Assembly: GCF_000218685.1 (NCBI RefSeq)
Contig: NW_006763297.1
Location: forward strand, 1,392,249-1,456,248
Source of the DNA: Serpula lacrymans var. lacrymans S7.9
Lineage: Eukaryota > Basidiomycota > Agaricomycetes > Boletales > Serpulaceae
Direction of reading: 5' to 3'
Length of the DNA stretch: 64,000 nucleotides
Shown here in pieces: positions 1-10,727 of the stretch. The stretch's first letter is position 1, and every line of letters begins with the position of its first letter. The notes under the pieces are model-generated. The model searched no databases. It saw nothing but the letters and a program-made list of their open reading frames with translations, and was not told the origin of the DNA. The translations under genes and the position numbers were made by a program.

Positions 1-1280
1 GAGCCTTCCTAATGTCACTTACGTCGGCCTTGTGGGCAGCTTCGTTTCCTCGTTTCCGTATTTCTTTGGATGCATAACACAGGAAGTGGACTGCCTCACT
101 AGACGGAGGATGATACTTCACAGAGAGTTCCTCAAGAATATCTTTGGAGAATGTGTCAACATCTCTCCCACGACGATAACTCTCCCAAGACGTCCCGCCC
201 TCAACATCCATCAGGATTTTTTGTCGTGCCTTGTCAAGCAGAGCACGGAGATGTAGCGGAGTGATAAGGCGCAAGTACTAGACGTCGAGATGTCTGGTTA
301 GCGTCACATAAAAACAGAAGCTAAGAGAACTTGCCCTCCTTATTTCTTGTTCACTCTTTTCACGTGATGCCCGTTCCTCAATGACTTCCGCCCTTACATC
401 CCTGAGAGTCTTCTTTAATTCAAGGTTTGATTCATCCAACCGTTGATTTGTCTTGCGAAGCTCGCGAATAGCCTCTTCCGACCGCGCATGCCTCTCTTCC
501 CACCTCTTTTCTGATTTTATATACCTCTCTTCCGATTGACCAGCCACCTTTCGAAGCTCGCGATTAGCCTCTTCCGATTGACCAACCATCTTTCGAAGCT
601 CGCGCATAGCCACTTCCGACCGCTGATAACTTTCGTCCAACCGTTGAACCCTGCCACCCAACCAGACATTCCCCTTTCGTAAGTCTCTAATACTTTGATG
701 ACATTCTTCATAATCCTTCCGTGATACCACCATTTCCTCAGAGCTATCCACAAGTGGAGTGGAGTGTGTGCTTTAGGCTCGTGGGTGGCTTCATAGATAG
801 TAGGTATCACTTACTCCTTTCCTCCCTTCCGATTTGTCAACATGAAACTGTTGATTTCTCGCAGTTTCATATTGTCCCCCTCTGCCTGGGCGAGATTTTG
901 GTTCTTAATAGCCAACGGGCTTCCCACTGCCGCTTTTGGAGTAAACATGGTGTACAATTCTGCGTTCTCGGGTAACTCTGAAACTTTTGATTCTTGAGGT
1001 ATTCCAGCTGTATTGAGATTAATGGTAAGTATGTGTAATGAGTATACCGAAGTACAGACTCACAAGGTTGGTACTTGATATCAAGGGTATATGGGTCAAT
1101 GGGAGTGTCAAGCGCCAGTGTCGTCTGTGCTTTCTTCATTATGTTACGTAACAAGTCTCCCACGACTGACTCTACTGTGGCGTTGTTGTTTTCGATTGGG
1201 TTTATAACCGTCAGGTCAGGGTGCACGAATACGCCAGTGGCATACTTAAGCTGTCTGGAGTTCAGGGTGGAAGAGGCCAT
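1..1280 (-). CDS. Coiled-coil protein of unknown function (3' end cut by window edge)
   Basis: I do not recognise a function. Four exons fit: 1280-1064, 1007-815, 743-335 and 277 to the edge. The first three sum to 273 codons, and the ATG at 1280-1278 opens 'MASSTLNSRQ'. Exon 3 is a long charged coiled coil with repeated Arg-Glu-Leu-Arg-Lys and Gln-Ser-Glu-Glu units. Exon 4 begins 'YLRLITPLHLRALLDKARQK' and ends with a segment containing 'EAVHFLCYASKEIRKRGNEA', which looks like a folded C-terminal domain. The intron between exons 3 and 4 has a GC donor (AGG|GCAAGT) and a CTAG acceptor. If that intron is not used, the frame stops at 278, after an unrelated tail. The stop codon lies beyond the window. 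The layout resembles lineage-specific coiled-coil proteins of mushrooms, but that is an impression only. Confidence 0.6.
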
Positions 1281-4200
1281 TGCTGTTGGGGATCTTTTTG
1301 GATCATAGTGTCTGTCCTTTTAACTTCTTGAACGCATGTTAGTCCTCGTGGTTCTTCACAACTCCGCTACTGATTCGGTACTAATCAAAGCTGTTTGTTC
1401 TGTACACAATGCCTATCACCCACCATGTGAGACCCCCAGCACTGGATTACCAACTCCGCCTGGCTAGAAGCTCCTCCAAACCCCCTCGACAACCCCCTTG
1501 GTTGGCAATCGGTTCCCAAAATCATCTTGGTACTTTATTTGTTACTTGCATTGTAACGCTAAGGGATAGCCTGATAGAAATTTCCGTGTTTCGTGTGGGT
1601 GGCAAGTAGCAGCAAATGCCATTGCGAAATCGGCCCACAGGCAAAGTCACGATCTTGCATGGATCTCATAGTAAGCAAGATGATGACTTTCAGGTCAGAA
1701 CGCGAAATATGTCGTATAAACGTATCATTCTTGTTCCATTTGCTTACAGGTAAATTTTCAAACAACACAAGTTCAACTCTACGCTCATTTATGCCTATTT
1801 TATTGCTTAGTTTTAGGCTGATCGTATCCGCATCTACGAGTAGGACGAAGGCTAATCTAGAATATTCAATCGGCAACAGAAAGAATAACATTCTTCCTAT
1901 AGGGCGGCGGTATACACTGCCTTCATCACCCCCTCAAAAACATATTACATCCGCTCATCTTGCTGCAACGTGCATGTGTCCTGTGTTGTCATAGGGCTGT
2001 TGTGCTAAAATCCGATTTTGATTTTTAGAGCCTCTTCAACAAGTCGTTTTCCTATGGCTATTTTCAGATCTATTCGAGTTCGATTTTCTGACGGTGGTGG
2101 GTGGCGCTGTGCTCTATTGTACAAGTTCAACTACTTGGATACTCTTTGCGCTATCTGAGACTCAGAGACATATTATTGGTCTCTTTAATCGCAATAAGGC
2201 ATCTACTAATGTTGGCATACAAATATCGTTGGTCCACTTTCACCGCTTTCAAGAATTATCAGGTAATGTCCAGTTTTCGTCACATCTGTCCATATCACCT
2301 CATTACCCTTTGGACTCATCCCCATCCACATCATCAAGTGACGCTTTCTCACTACCATTTAGTTCGTCACAGCGGTCTGTGTATTTTGCATCGAGTACCA
2401 GTTCCACCGGGACCGTCGCTGATTTTGCCATTACGGGCCTCAAGGTGCTTTCACCGTCTCCTTTTCCCGCGCTGGATTTTTTGAAAACGATGTATCTCAC
2501 TACCTGTCTTTTTTACGCCGCATCCACTCACTTCTTTCTGAAGAACTGAGCTTGAAGAAATTGTTTCAAGTACTTGTCATTCACCCACAGCGTCGTCAAA
2601 GCAGCGCTGAACCTGCTTATTTTATTTGAAGGGGCTCCGAGCCCAAAGAGCGGTGGATCCGCCGAACAATTCAGAGTGCGGGCGTCAAATCGACCTCATG
2701 GCAGTAACAAAAGCGGTGGAGAGGACCTAATCAAACATTTGCAGCGCATCATGGGTGCACTGTAGGTGTTTGATCACATGGTCATCACTGGCAATGTGTC
2801 TTATGTCATGCGACTTTCGACTGATTTGCAGAAGACAGAAGGTAAGTGAATTGGATTACTCTAGTAGCACTGTTCATGCCGTCGTTGTCGTCATCGTATG
2901 GAGGATCGTAGTGCAGCCTGATTAAGAACACATCGATGATCGCATGCAGGAGTGTAAAGCTTTGGTGAAGGCAAGGTGAGAAATTGTAATTTCATGGTTT
3001 AACAAATATTGATATGTAACATATTTGCTTTAGTATGCTATCAAGAGACAATGATGGCATTCTTGTACTACAATGACAACGACAAAGCCACTTGGAATAC
3101 CATTTCTCGAAATTCTGAAGACGTCGAGAAAAGGTCTCGTGTTACACCAAACCGGGAAGCTAGGGTGCCCCGGGCCGGGACTGAAAAGGGCAAGAGATAA
3201 AAGGCAACGTATACCCACAAATAGATAGTGATACGCTAGTCCCTGATTTTGTGGGCTGAGGTGCAGTCCTGAGAAGCACGATCTGCGAACCATCCCTGTG
3301 GATTCCCGGCGCCACTGGCAACGGAGAAGATAGAAAAGATAGAATCGCAGAATCTCGCGTTTGCGGTATCCCCTTCGTTCTGGAAGGATGTCGTAAATCA
3401 GTGGTTGCGAACCACCATCGTCCGTCCGTCCGTGCATCAGTCAGCCTGCGTTATTCCTTCTGGAAAACCTGTCGAAGGGAACGTGACGATCCAATAGTAC
3501 GGCTCGGTGTGCTCCAGCTTGTGCGAATTTGACGAGGAGCGTTGGTGGTGCCTCGAACTCGGATTTTAAAATAGTTCCTGAGAAAAGGAACGCCACCGTC
3601 TCTCAGCGACGACTGTCGATGGCCATCACGAAGCACCATTTTGCACGAATAGGGCAGTTAATATGAACCCTCAAAGCTGGGTTCGTGGGAGGTCTTCGCG
3701 AAATCATGACTGGATGATGATCGTTCGGACATTCGCGTCGGAGTGTTATCGAGAACGTCCTTCGGAGGGAAGCAATCTGATAAGGCGATAAGTGGGTGTC
3801 GGACGGAGCTGTCCACGCTTGAATCACGCCGTGCCTCATTGCGAGGGAATACGAAGGAGGGCTACTGGAAATACCACAGGTGTAGTACGTAGTAGCTGAG
3901 TATATCAGGGGATTCAGGGGGCAGGTGGTGATTCACCGTGATCGTGATGGCTCTCGTCCCCGAGACGGGTCTTCTAGAAATACGTGATTTACGAAAATGT
4001 CGAAAGACGGACGGAGGATTGTCACTGTGTGAAATGAGGATCGGAGTCGAGTGAAGTAAGGATGGAACCAGAAAGGCGAGAGAAGACGTTCGACACCACG
4101 GTCCTCCTCGGAGTCGCACTATACCAGAATCACTCCAAGGTCACCGTGATCCTTTACAGTGCCATTGTCAATGCCTGTACGGGCAGTACTACGTACGCAT

Positions 4201-4852
4201 AGGTCCTAGAGCGCACATTAGACACTCAAATGACCGTAATAAGCTGATGGATGAAATGGAAAGTGGAGATCGTACTGGCCCTTGAGTGAGTGGTAGATAC
4301 GCAAATATCTCGGGGAGACATGTCGATAACGGTTAAGACGAATCTGTATCTCGAAATAACTCAGACTCGAGAATGCTTCACACAGCAGCCCACGGGTCTG
4401 GTTCTCATCCATCTGATTAGATTTTTGTCTTCCGAGGTCGACGAAAGAAAGGGCCAATGCAGCCAGCCCAAAGGCGGACGACGACGGCCTCAGGTGAAAC
4501 GCACCAGTGGCCACTCGCATGGAAGGCGGCGACACGGGCGACGACGAGGGCCATGGATGGGGGCGACAGCGAGGATGTTCGGTTTAGCTGTGGTTGCGAA
4601 TAGAACATTTGGATGTCGCAAGAACGGGTGCATATTCAGAAAACTATGCAGACGATGCTCCGGATCGGCCGATAAATAATTATCTGGGTGATTGGCGGCC
4701 CATCAAGCTCTGCTATCACTGCCCTCCTTATACTCCATTATTCATACAGGCGCTTTCCCTCTTTCCCCCTCCCACCTTTCCATCAGCTTCGATTTCGACA
4801 TCAACGACATACCCCCCCCTCCTCATCATTCTCCTTGACAGCGTGTCTCTAA
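1281..4852. other. Gene-poor interval of 3.6 kb
   Basis: No reading frame here shows a recognisable domain together with plausible splice sites. Open stretches at 1559-1994, 2094-2549 and 3862-4119 are short and of mixed composition, and they overlap one another on opposite strands. The region could hold decayed genes or long untranslated or regulatory sequence. The last about 150 bp, pyrimidine-rich, is the probable promoter and 5' leader of the chorismate mutase gene. Confidence 0.45.
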
Positions 4853-6074
4853 ATGCAGCAACAGAACTTTATGTTGGCGGGTGACCCTCTTTCTCTGGAC
4901 AGGATACGATCAATCCTCGTCCGCCTCGAGGACACCATTATCTTTGATCTGATCGAACGAGCCCAGTTCGCTCACAATCCAAAGATCTACATTCGCGGTG
5001 CATTTTCTGAACTCAAGGACTTGGGCTTTGATGGAAGTTGGCTCGAATGGTTTCTCAAGGAAACAGAAGTCTTCCATGGTCTGTCTCTCCTTTGGCTATA
5101 CATAGCTCTCAGCTCACTCTTCTTTTCAGCCAAAGCACGTCGTTATTCCAGGTAATCCTTCTCACTTCTTCACATTCAATCTCTTATCACCATCCCACCT
5201 CAAAGCCCCGATGAATACCCCTTCTCCTCCGATCTCCCCGCCCCAGTCTTGCCCCCCCTCGCCTTCCCAAATATCCTCTACAAGAACGACATCAACGTGA
5301 ACCCCTCCATACAGTCTTTCTACACCCGCTCCATCGTCCCTCGCATAACACGAAGGGCAACTCTCGCTTTGGCAGTCAAGAAACGCGCAAACGGTATCGT
5401 CGGCGATGACGAGTTCGAAGATGACGGAAATTACGGAAGCGCGGCCACAATAGACGTCGAAATCCTCCAAGCCATCAGTAAACGGGTCCACTACGGTAAG
5501 CACAAAAAGTCTTCAATCATCTCATGATGGCAATCTGTCCCAGTACAGGTTTTGCCAAAGTTGAGATCCCCCTCTCCCCTTTGCCTGACAACGAACAAAA
5601 AAACCCAAATGACTAAACTATCACATCTCTTTTACAGGAAAATTCGTCTCAGAGTCCAAATTCGTCGATAACCCGGCCGCGTTCATACCCCACATCCTCA
5701 AGCCCAACGGACCAGCCCTGGAGGCTCTCATAACGAAGCCAGAGGTGGAGAAGAAGCTGCTGCAGAGGCTTCGGAAGAAAGCGGCGACGTATGCACAGGA
5801 CTTTGCGGCTGATGGTGAACTTATCAATGGGTCGCATCTTAATGGGTCTGCCAAGATTGATGTCGATGGCGTCGTGGATCTATATGAGAGTTACATCATT
5901 CCGTTGACCAAGGAGGTAGAGGTACGTTTGATGTTGATGCCTTCGGCTCCTCCACCCCTGTCTTGTCTTTGATGGCTTCTTGAACTTATTTGACACCCCT
6001 AGGTCGACTACCTGCTGCGCAGGTTGGACGGCATGTCTCAAGAGGAAATCGATAAACTGGCGAAAGGGGAGTAA
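4853..6074 (+). CDS. ARO7: Chorismate mutase
   Basis: Converts chorismate to prephenate, the first committed step to phenylalanine and tyrosine, in the cytosol. Exons 4853-5078, 5130-5151, 5206-5495, 5638-5921 and 6003-6074 join to 297 aa, somewhat longer than yeast Aro7 (256 aa). All-helical AroQ-type eukaryotic mutase signatures are visible: '[18 protein letters not shown]' near the N-terminus, '[11 protein letters not shown]', '[14 protein letters not shown]', '[14 protein letters not shown]', and the C-terminal '[20 protein letters not shown]'. The second exon is only 22 nt. The allosteric tyrosine/tryptophan site of the yeast enzyme cannot be judged without alignment. The gene ends tail to tail with the septin-like gene on the opposite strand. 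Confidence 0.95.
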
Positions 6075-6701
6075 GAGAAGCTCCCTGTAGCCTTTGGATG
6101 TTCAGAAATAATTTACTTATTCACCTATTCAACCATCTTCAAGTTTTCCCCATAATTCTTGTACACCAACTTTTACTAGGGTCCCACATTCGTAGCCACT
6201 AACAGAGCTCATCAAGACGAGTATGTTCTTGTAACAACAGGTATCTGCTAATGAGAGAGCACACTGAGGAAGCATGGGTACGTACATGCACAAACACGTC
6301 GACAACACACAACACAGGGGAGGGGGATAAAGAGCAAAGGAGGGGGTAGCATCCAATCGGCTAAGAGATTTGATCCAAAAAAAAAAGGAAGAGGAAGAAT
6401 GTGACAACATGAAAGATATCTGAAATCATAGATCGTACGCAGAACAAACACGCCTCACAGCCTGGCAAAGCAGGGTTGTGACAGAGAAGCTAAGAAGTAC
6501 AATGAAACAAAGTATGAAATATGTCAAAAAGACAGACAGGAGAGGAGGGGCGGGGGTATTCTCCGGAAAGATAAAATAGATGCCAGTGTGTAGATTTTCT
6601 AAAATTATAATCCTAGATCTGTAAACACGACGAACCCGTCAACCATCAAGCCGAATCAAATTGCCTCGCTACAGGCCCCAGAAGGGGAGGGAGGAAGGGA
6701 G
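6075..6701. other. Convergent intergenic region
   Basis: This stretch lies between the stop codons of ARO7 (plus) and the first septin-like gene (minus). It holds A-rich runs (for example around 6377) and no supportable gene, so it is presumably the two 3' untranslated regions. Confidence 0.6.
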
Positions 6702-9022
6702 TTAGAACGCACCTTCGAACAACCGTTTTGTCTCTTCCGGCCCAATGTTACGTGTCGCACGCCTAGCCAGCAACTTTTCGGTCCTGTACTTCTCGTACAA
6801 CACCTCACGAGTATGGATCTTGAGGATCTATAGTTTGATAGAAAAGCCCAGGCTCATTAACGAAACTGCGCAGCCCAGAAAAGAAGCCACCCCCAAAACA
6901 AAATCTCCAAAAAGAACAAAAAGGGGAGAGAAGGGGGAAATTAACAATCACCTTGAGATGAGTCAATAGAACAGCTGTTCGGAGCGCTGCGAAATCGCAG
7001 TGTTCCGGGTTGAGTACGTCAATAGTCCCCCACCTGAACTTCCTCGTAAACACGCCCCTGAGGTCCTCCGGTGGGCCTGATAGGAGCATCGATTTCCGAG
7101 TGGCAGGTGATGAAGGAGATTCCGTCGGATAAGGCGTCGATGCGCTCGAGACAGAAGCTGCAGAGTACTTACTACTAGAAACAGACGTAGGCCGTGGTCG
7201 CTTGGGCCGTGGAGTGCTTGAATGCTCAGGCGTGATCAGGGCAAAGGGCAGGAGGGTGTTCATGTCTGCTTTCGCAACGACGTGTGCCGAGAACCGAACG
7301 CTCGCTACGCTTTCTCGATCTGTGTCATCGGGGTAGTATGGTTCGCTGTCATCGTGTACGACTGACGACAAGTCTCTCCGTGAGCGTGATCGAGATCGGG
7401 AGAGGCGGAAGCCTCGTAGTTTTATGACTGGACGCGTCTTTCGAGCCGGCTCCTCCTCGCTAGCTACATGTCCATTATGGCCATTCCCATTACCACTCCC
7501 ACTCCCGTTCGCCACCTCATTTCCATTCGCATTCGCGTTGGCACTTCCATTTTCATGTCCAACCCCATTCACAAGCCCCTTCTCCCCCTCTTCGCCTTTC
7601 TGCTTCGATGCGGTAAAGACGCCAAAGTCAAGGCCAGCCTCGTGTAGCCCCTTTCTCACCGCCTTCTTCACCTCGGACAACGTGTCGTCGGTGAGTGAGT
7701 CTGCACGAGCGATGACGGGGAGCACGTTCACGCGAGCCGAGAGGCGACGGATGACGCGGATTTCGGCGGGGGACATGGAGAGTTCGGAAGAGGACTCTGA
7801 GTCTGAGTCGGATCCTTCGTCTGGTTCGAACGTGCCGTCTGGAGGGCGGTAGGATATGGTAGCCTCTGAGCGAGTTTTGGTGGGTAGTGACGACTGAGAA
7901 CGTCGGGCTGAAGTAGTCATGATAGTCGAAGGGTCTACCATAAATATACAACTAGAAAGAAATAGGTAATTCACATAACATCACCAAGTAAAGCAAAGGG
8001 GGACTTACAGATGTACATGTCGATCGCCTTTATTCTGTCTCACCACTTTCGATTCCTAAAATATTTATGAACAAAAAGTCAATCAGTTCCAAAATAAAAC
8101 AAACACCATCATCATCATCACTGATGCACAAAAAAAGCGTTCTAATCACCTCATTCATCGTATCCGCATACTGCACATCAAGGTATTTCACAATATCCGT
8201 CACCTGACGCTCGACTCTCAGCTCTCTGCCCTCGCTAAAATCAAGACCTGGCGTGTCGATCACGGTGAGCAACACCCTGTCGTGGCGGGACTCGCAAATT
8301 TCGACGCAGGCGGTGTCGATGTGGTGTGTGCGTTTGAGGCTGTCGCGCATGAATCGGTCGACGACGGCTCGTTGGTCGTCTGTCGCTGTTGGTGATATAT
8401 CGGCCGTCTCGAGGAGGAGACGCAGCAGAGACGTCTTTCCCGTCCCTCGCCCGCCCACAACCTAAAAACAAAAGCCATTTCAGAACATTCGTTCATTCCA
8501 CACCCCCCATACCCCACACCCATCGCAGCAGTGATAGAGGCAACGCCCCTTTATCACGAGACTCACCATGATATTAAACGTCGAAGGCAGCCGGTTCTTG
8601 CGCAGACTGGGCGCAATGCGCGCAGAGGCCACGCGGTGCGCCGAGGACGACATCCTCCAGTTATCAAACGCAGAGGGCGGATGCGACATATACAACGACG
8701 ATATCGTCCCGCCCCCATTCGGCGTCACATCTCCCGCGTTCCCTGAGTACACCCGAAACGGTTTGTGGAATGGGATCGGGGCACCACTGTCGGAGGACTG
8801 CAGCGAGGATTTGACGGCGCCTTGGTGGGGGAGGCGGCTGCTGTCTTCCTGGGATTGATGGAGGGACGGGGAGGTTTGTTGGCGTATGGCAGCTACGTCG
8901 ACGAGGTTTTCAGGCCATGGTATACCCTGTGCATGTAGTTCTGGGAGCGACGGCGAAGGCTTTATCGTGTCTCGTCCATTGATGTCTGCTGCTTTTGGCC
9001 TCCTTCGAAAGGAAGAAAACAT
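6702..9022 (-). CDS. Divergent septin-like GTPase (copy 1)
   Basis: Exons 9022-8567, 8461-8150, 8055-8009, 7951-6952 and 6827-6702 sum to 646 aa. After a disordered N-terminus of about 150 residues comes a P-loop 'VVGGRGTGKTS' (residues 153-163), then G3 'DTPG' (221-224), a strand 'HLCIFMVDP', the septin G4 region 'SARVNVLPVIARAD' (ARAD at 353-356), a long Ser/Asn/Gly-rich insert, 'FALITPEH', and the septin unique element 'WGTIDVLNPEHCDF'. The C-terminus ends soon after 'THLKILKIHTREVLYEKYR'. Septins normally carry GESGLGKS in the P-loop and AKAD in G4, so this is a divergent relative rather than an orthologue of the core filament septins. It lacks the usual C-terminal coiled coil. A paralogue lies 1.7 kb upstream. 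GTP binding is likely; filament formation is unknown. Confidence 0.85.
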
Positions 9023-9568
9023 AGCAGAAGAGTGAGTTAAGAGAGTCGCAAGGTTTGGCAAAAGCTATGGAAACAAATGAAATAAGGAACGTGTGAGTGG
9101 AGAGATTAGCAATGTTCTGAGCAAAAGGCAGTAATGAGACTTTGTCAGTGTATTTTGGTTTCTCACCGCCAAAAACGCGTCCACAGTCGCGACGCGGCAA
9201 TGACCGGTATTCAAGTCAACATTTCCGTTGGTGCAAAACATGTATCAGAAAGGTTTCAAAGGTTACATACAAAAACATCGATAGCTGTAGTGAAAAAAAA
9301 ATGAAAATACGAACAATAGACACCCGAAAGAAAAACGAGAAAAAAAATACAGTACAGTCCGATGCACAAAACACACACACGTTGCTATAACCCAAACTGA
9401 AAGAAAAAAGAAAAAGAAAAAAGACAACACAAATTCCAAAAGGACAGCATATACAGACAAATGGGTTTGATTTCTACAGTCCAGTTTATTCAGCGCATGG
9501 CTGGGCGGTGGCATGAATGGCGTTGGGGAAATCGGCGGGGTGGGGGAATGGTGGTGCAAGGGGCGTTT
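9023..9568. other. Promoter interval of septin-like copy 1
   Basis: Between the zinc-cluster gene's stop and the septin start, both on the minus strand. It contains A-rich runs near 9290-9420 (plus strand) and no supportable gene. It should hold the 3' end of the upstream gene and the promoter of the septin gene. Confidence 0.5.
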
Positions 9569-10716
9569 TCAGGGTATGGCACCACCACCAGAAGAGTCAT
9601 CGACCCTCATCCTCTTTTGCAGCTGTCCAGCCTCATCATCATCCATCTTCCTCTTCAAATCTCCCTCATTCTGCTCCATAGCGCTCCCACCCTGCATCGT
9701 CGTCGGCCCATTCGCACTAAACCGAGAGTCGTTTCCGCTAGATTGCAGTTGGGAAGACGATTGAGGCGAGTTGGTCGGAGGGGAGATGTTGTCTGAGCCT
9801 GGTCCAGGACCTGCTTTCGACGTAGAGGCACGCCGACCCCCCTTTTTCTGCGCAGTGCCGTTCTGGGCGCTCGACTCGTGGTTGTAATTACAAGGCAAAG
9901 ACCTGCGTGCACAACTAGAACACGCAGGGTGCGCACCATCACACTTGGTCTTGCGAGCTGCAACGATGTTCATACACATACATTCACGCATCACCAGACA
10001 CTTACCTCGGCAAAAGTTGCACGCCACAACTTTGGGACCCGCGTTTGACGTCTGGCGGTTACTCCTACCTGGGATCGTAGACGCCCGTTTTCGCTGAGCG
10101 GCCTGCTGTTCGGAAGCAGGCCTGATAGGGGGGAGCGGAGCGCCCGAGATGAGACCTGTTGTTGGTGATGTATCAGGCAGTGCCAACGTCGCTATATGCG
10201 GCAGCTCATTATCCTTGAACAAGCTCCTCCCATCCACCGCCGAGGAGCTTCCTATGTTCGATTTCGCCCTAGCGACAACCGGCATACCAGGGAGAGCAGC
10301 CGTCTCGCGTCGATCAGAGGCACTGCCACTGCTAGCGAGGGCGGCAGAAAATGCCTCTTGGTGTCGCTTATCGACGTTGGAGCTCCGACGGGACAAGGGC
10401 TGGGAGGGCACCTCGGGCGAGAGCGAGGGGTCGTCGGCGTCCCCAGATCGCCCGTCCCCGCTCCCGCCCTCAGAGTCGCTCTCTTCACCCTGTTTGCGGT
10501 GACGCGTCGTGCTTCGCCGCTTGTTGTTTTGGGGCATGTAGTCGCAGGGGTTGGATCGCTTGACGCACTGGCTGCAAGCGGGGCGTCCGTCCTCCGTCGC
10601 ATTTGAGTTTTCGAGCTGGGGACGCTGGTGAGCAGAGGTGCAGACTTTAGACGTGCACTTACATCGACAAAAGTTGCATGCGACAGTGATCTTTTTTGGC
10701 CTCTGCTTAGAGGAGC
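9569..10716 (-). CDS. Zn2Cys6 protein with two zinc clusters, first one frameshifted; may be fused to the upstream septin
   Basis: Exons 10716-10663, 10615-10006 and 9957-9569. Two fungal binuclear zinc clusters are encoded. The second is intact, 'ACNFCRARKTKCDGAHPACS'. The first starts 'ITVACNFCR', is interrupted by an intron at the same codon as the second, continues 'SRKLKCDGG', then loses frame at a duplicated 4-bp unit (plus 10585-10592). Downstream, the correct frame resumes as 'RPACSQCVKRSNPCDY' and stays open to the end. Between and after the clusters lies disordered Ser/Pro/Gly-rich sequence, ending with a Lys/Arg-rich 'LKRKMDDDE' segment. No fungal-TF middle homology region is seen. 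I find no convincing ATG of its own. A consensus intron (10765-10717) joins it in frame to the septin-like exon upstream. Probable role: DNA-binding regulator. Confidence 0.7.
10585..10592 (-). other. 4-bp tandem duplication causing a frameshift in zinc cluster 1
   Basis: On the minus strand the unit GGAC occurs twice in a row here. Removing one copy restores the family consensus Cys-Asp-Gly-Gly-Arg-Pro-Ala-Cys-Ser-Gln-Cys. With both copies, the joined exons from the septin start to the final stop total 2,626 nt, which is not a multiple of three; without one copy they total 2,622 nt (873 aa plus stop). Confidence 0.75.
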
Positions 10717-10727
10717 CTGTCGAAATG

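Noticed and set aside
2094..2549. Ser-rich plus-strand frame
   Set aside because: Overlaps another open frame in a different phase, no domain and no plausible splice partners.
5538..5562. Possible mini-exon within the third ARO7 intron
   Set aside because: It would break the conserved HYGKF segment; a single 142-bp intron fits the family exactly.
7424..7852. 142-codon plus-strand open frame
   Set aside because: Antisense to the Ser/Asn/Gly-rich insert of septin-like copy 1; Phe/Pro-rich composition is a mirror of that sequence.
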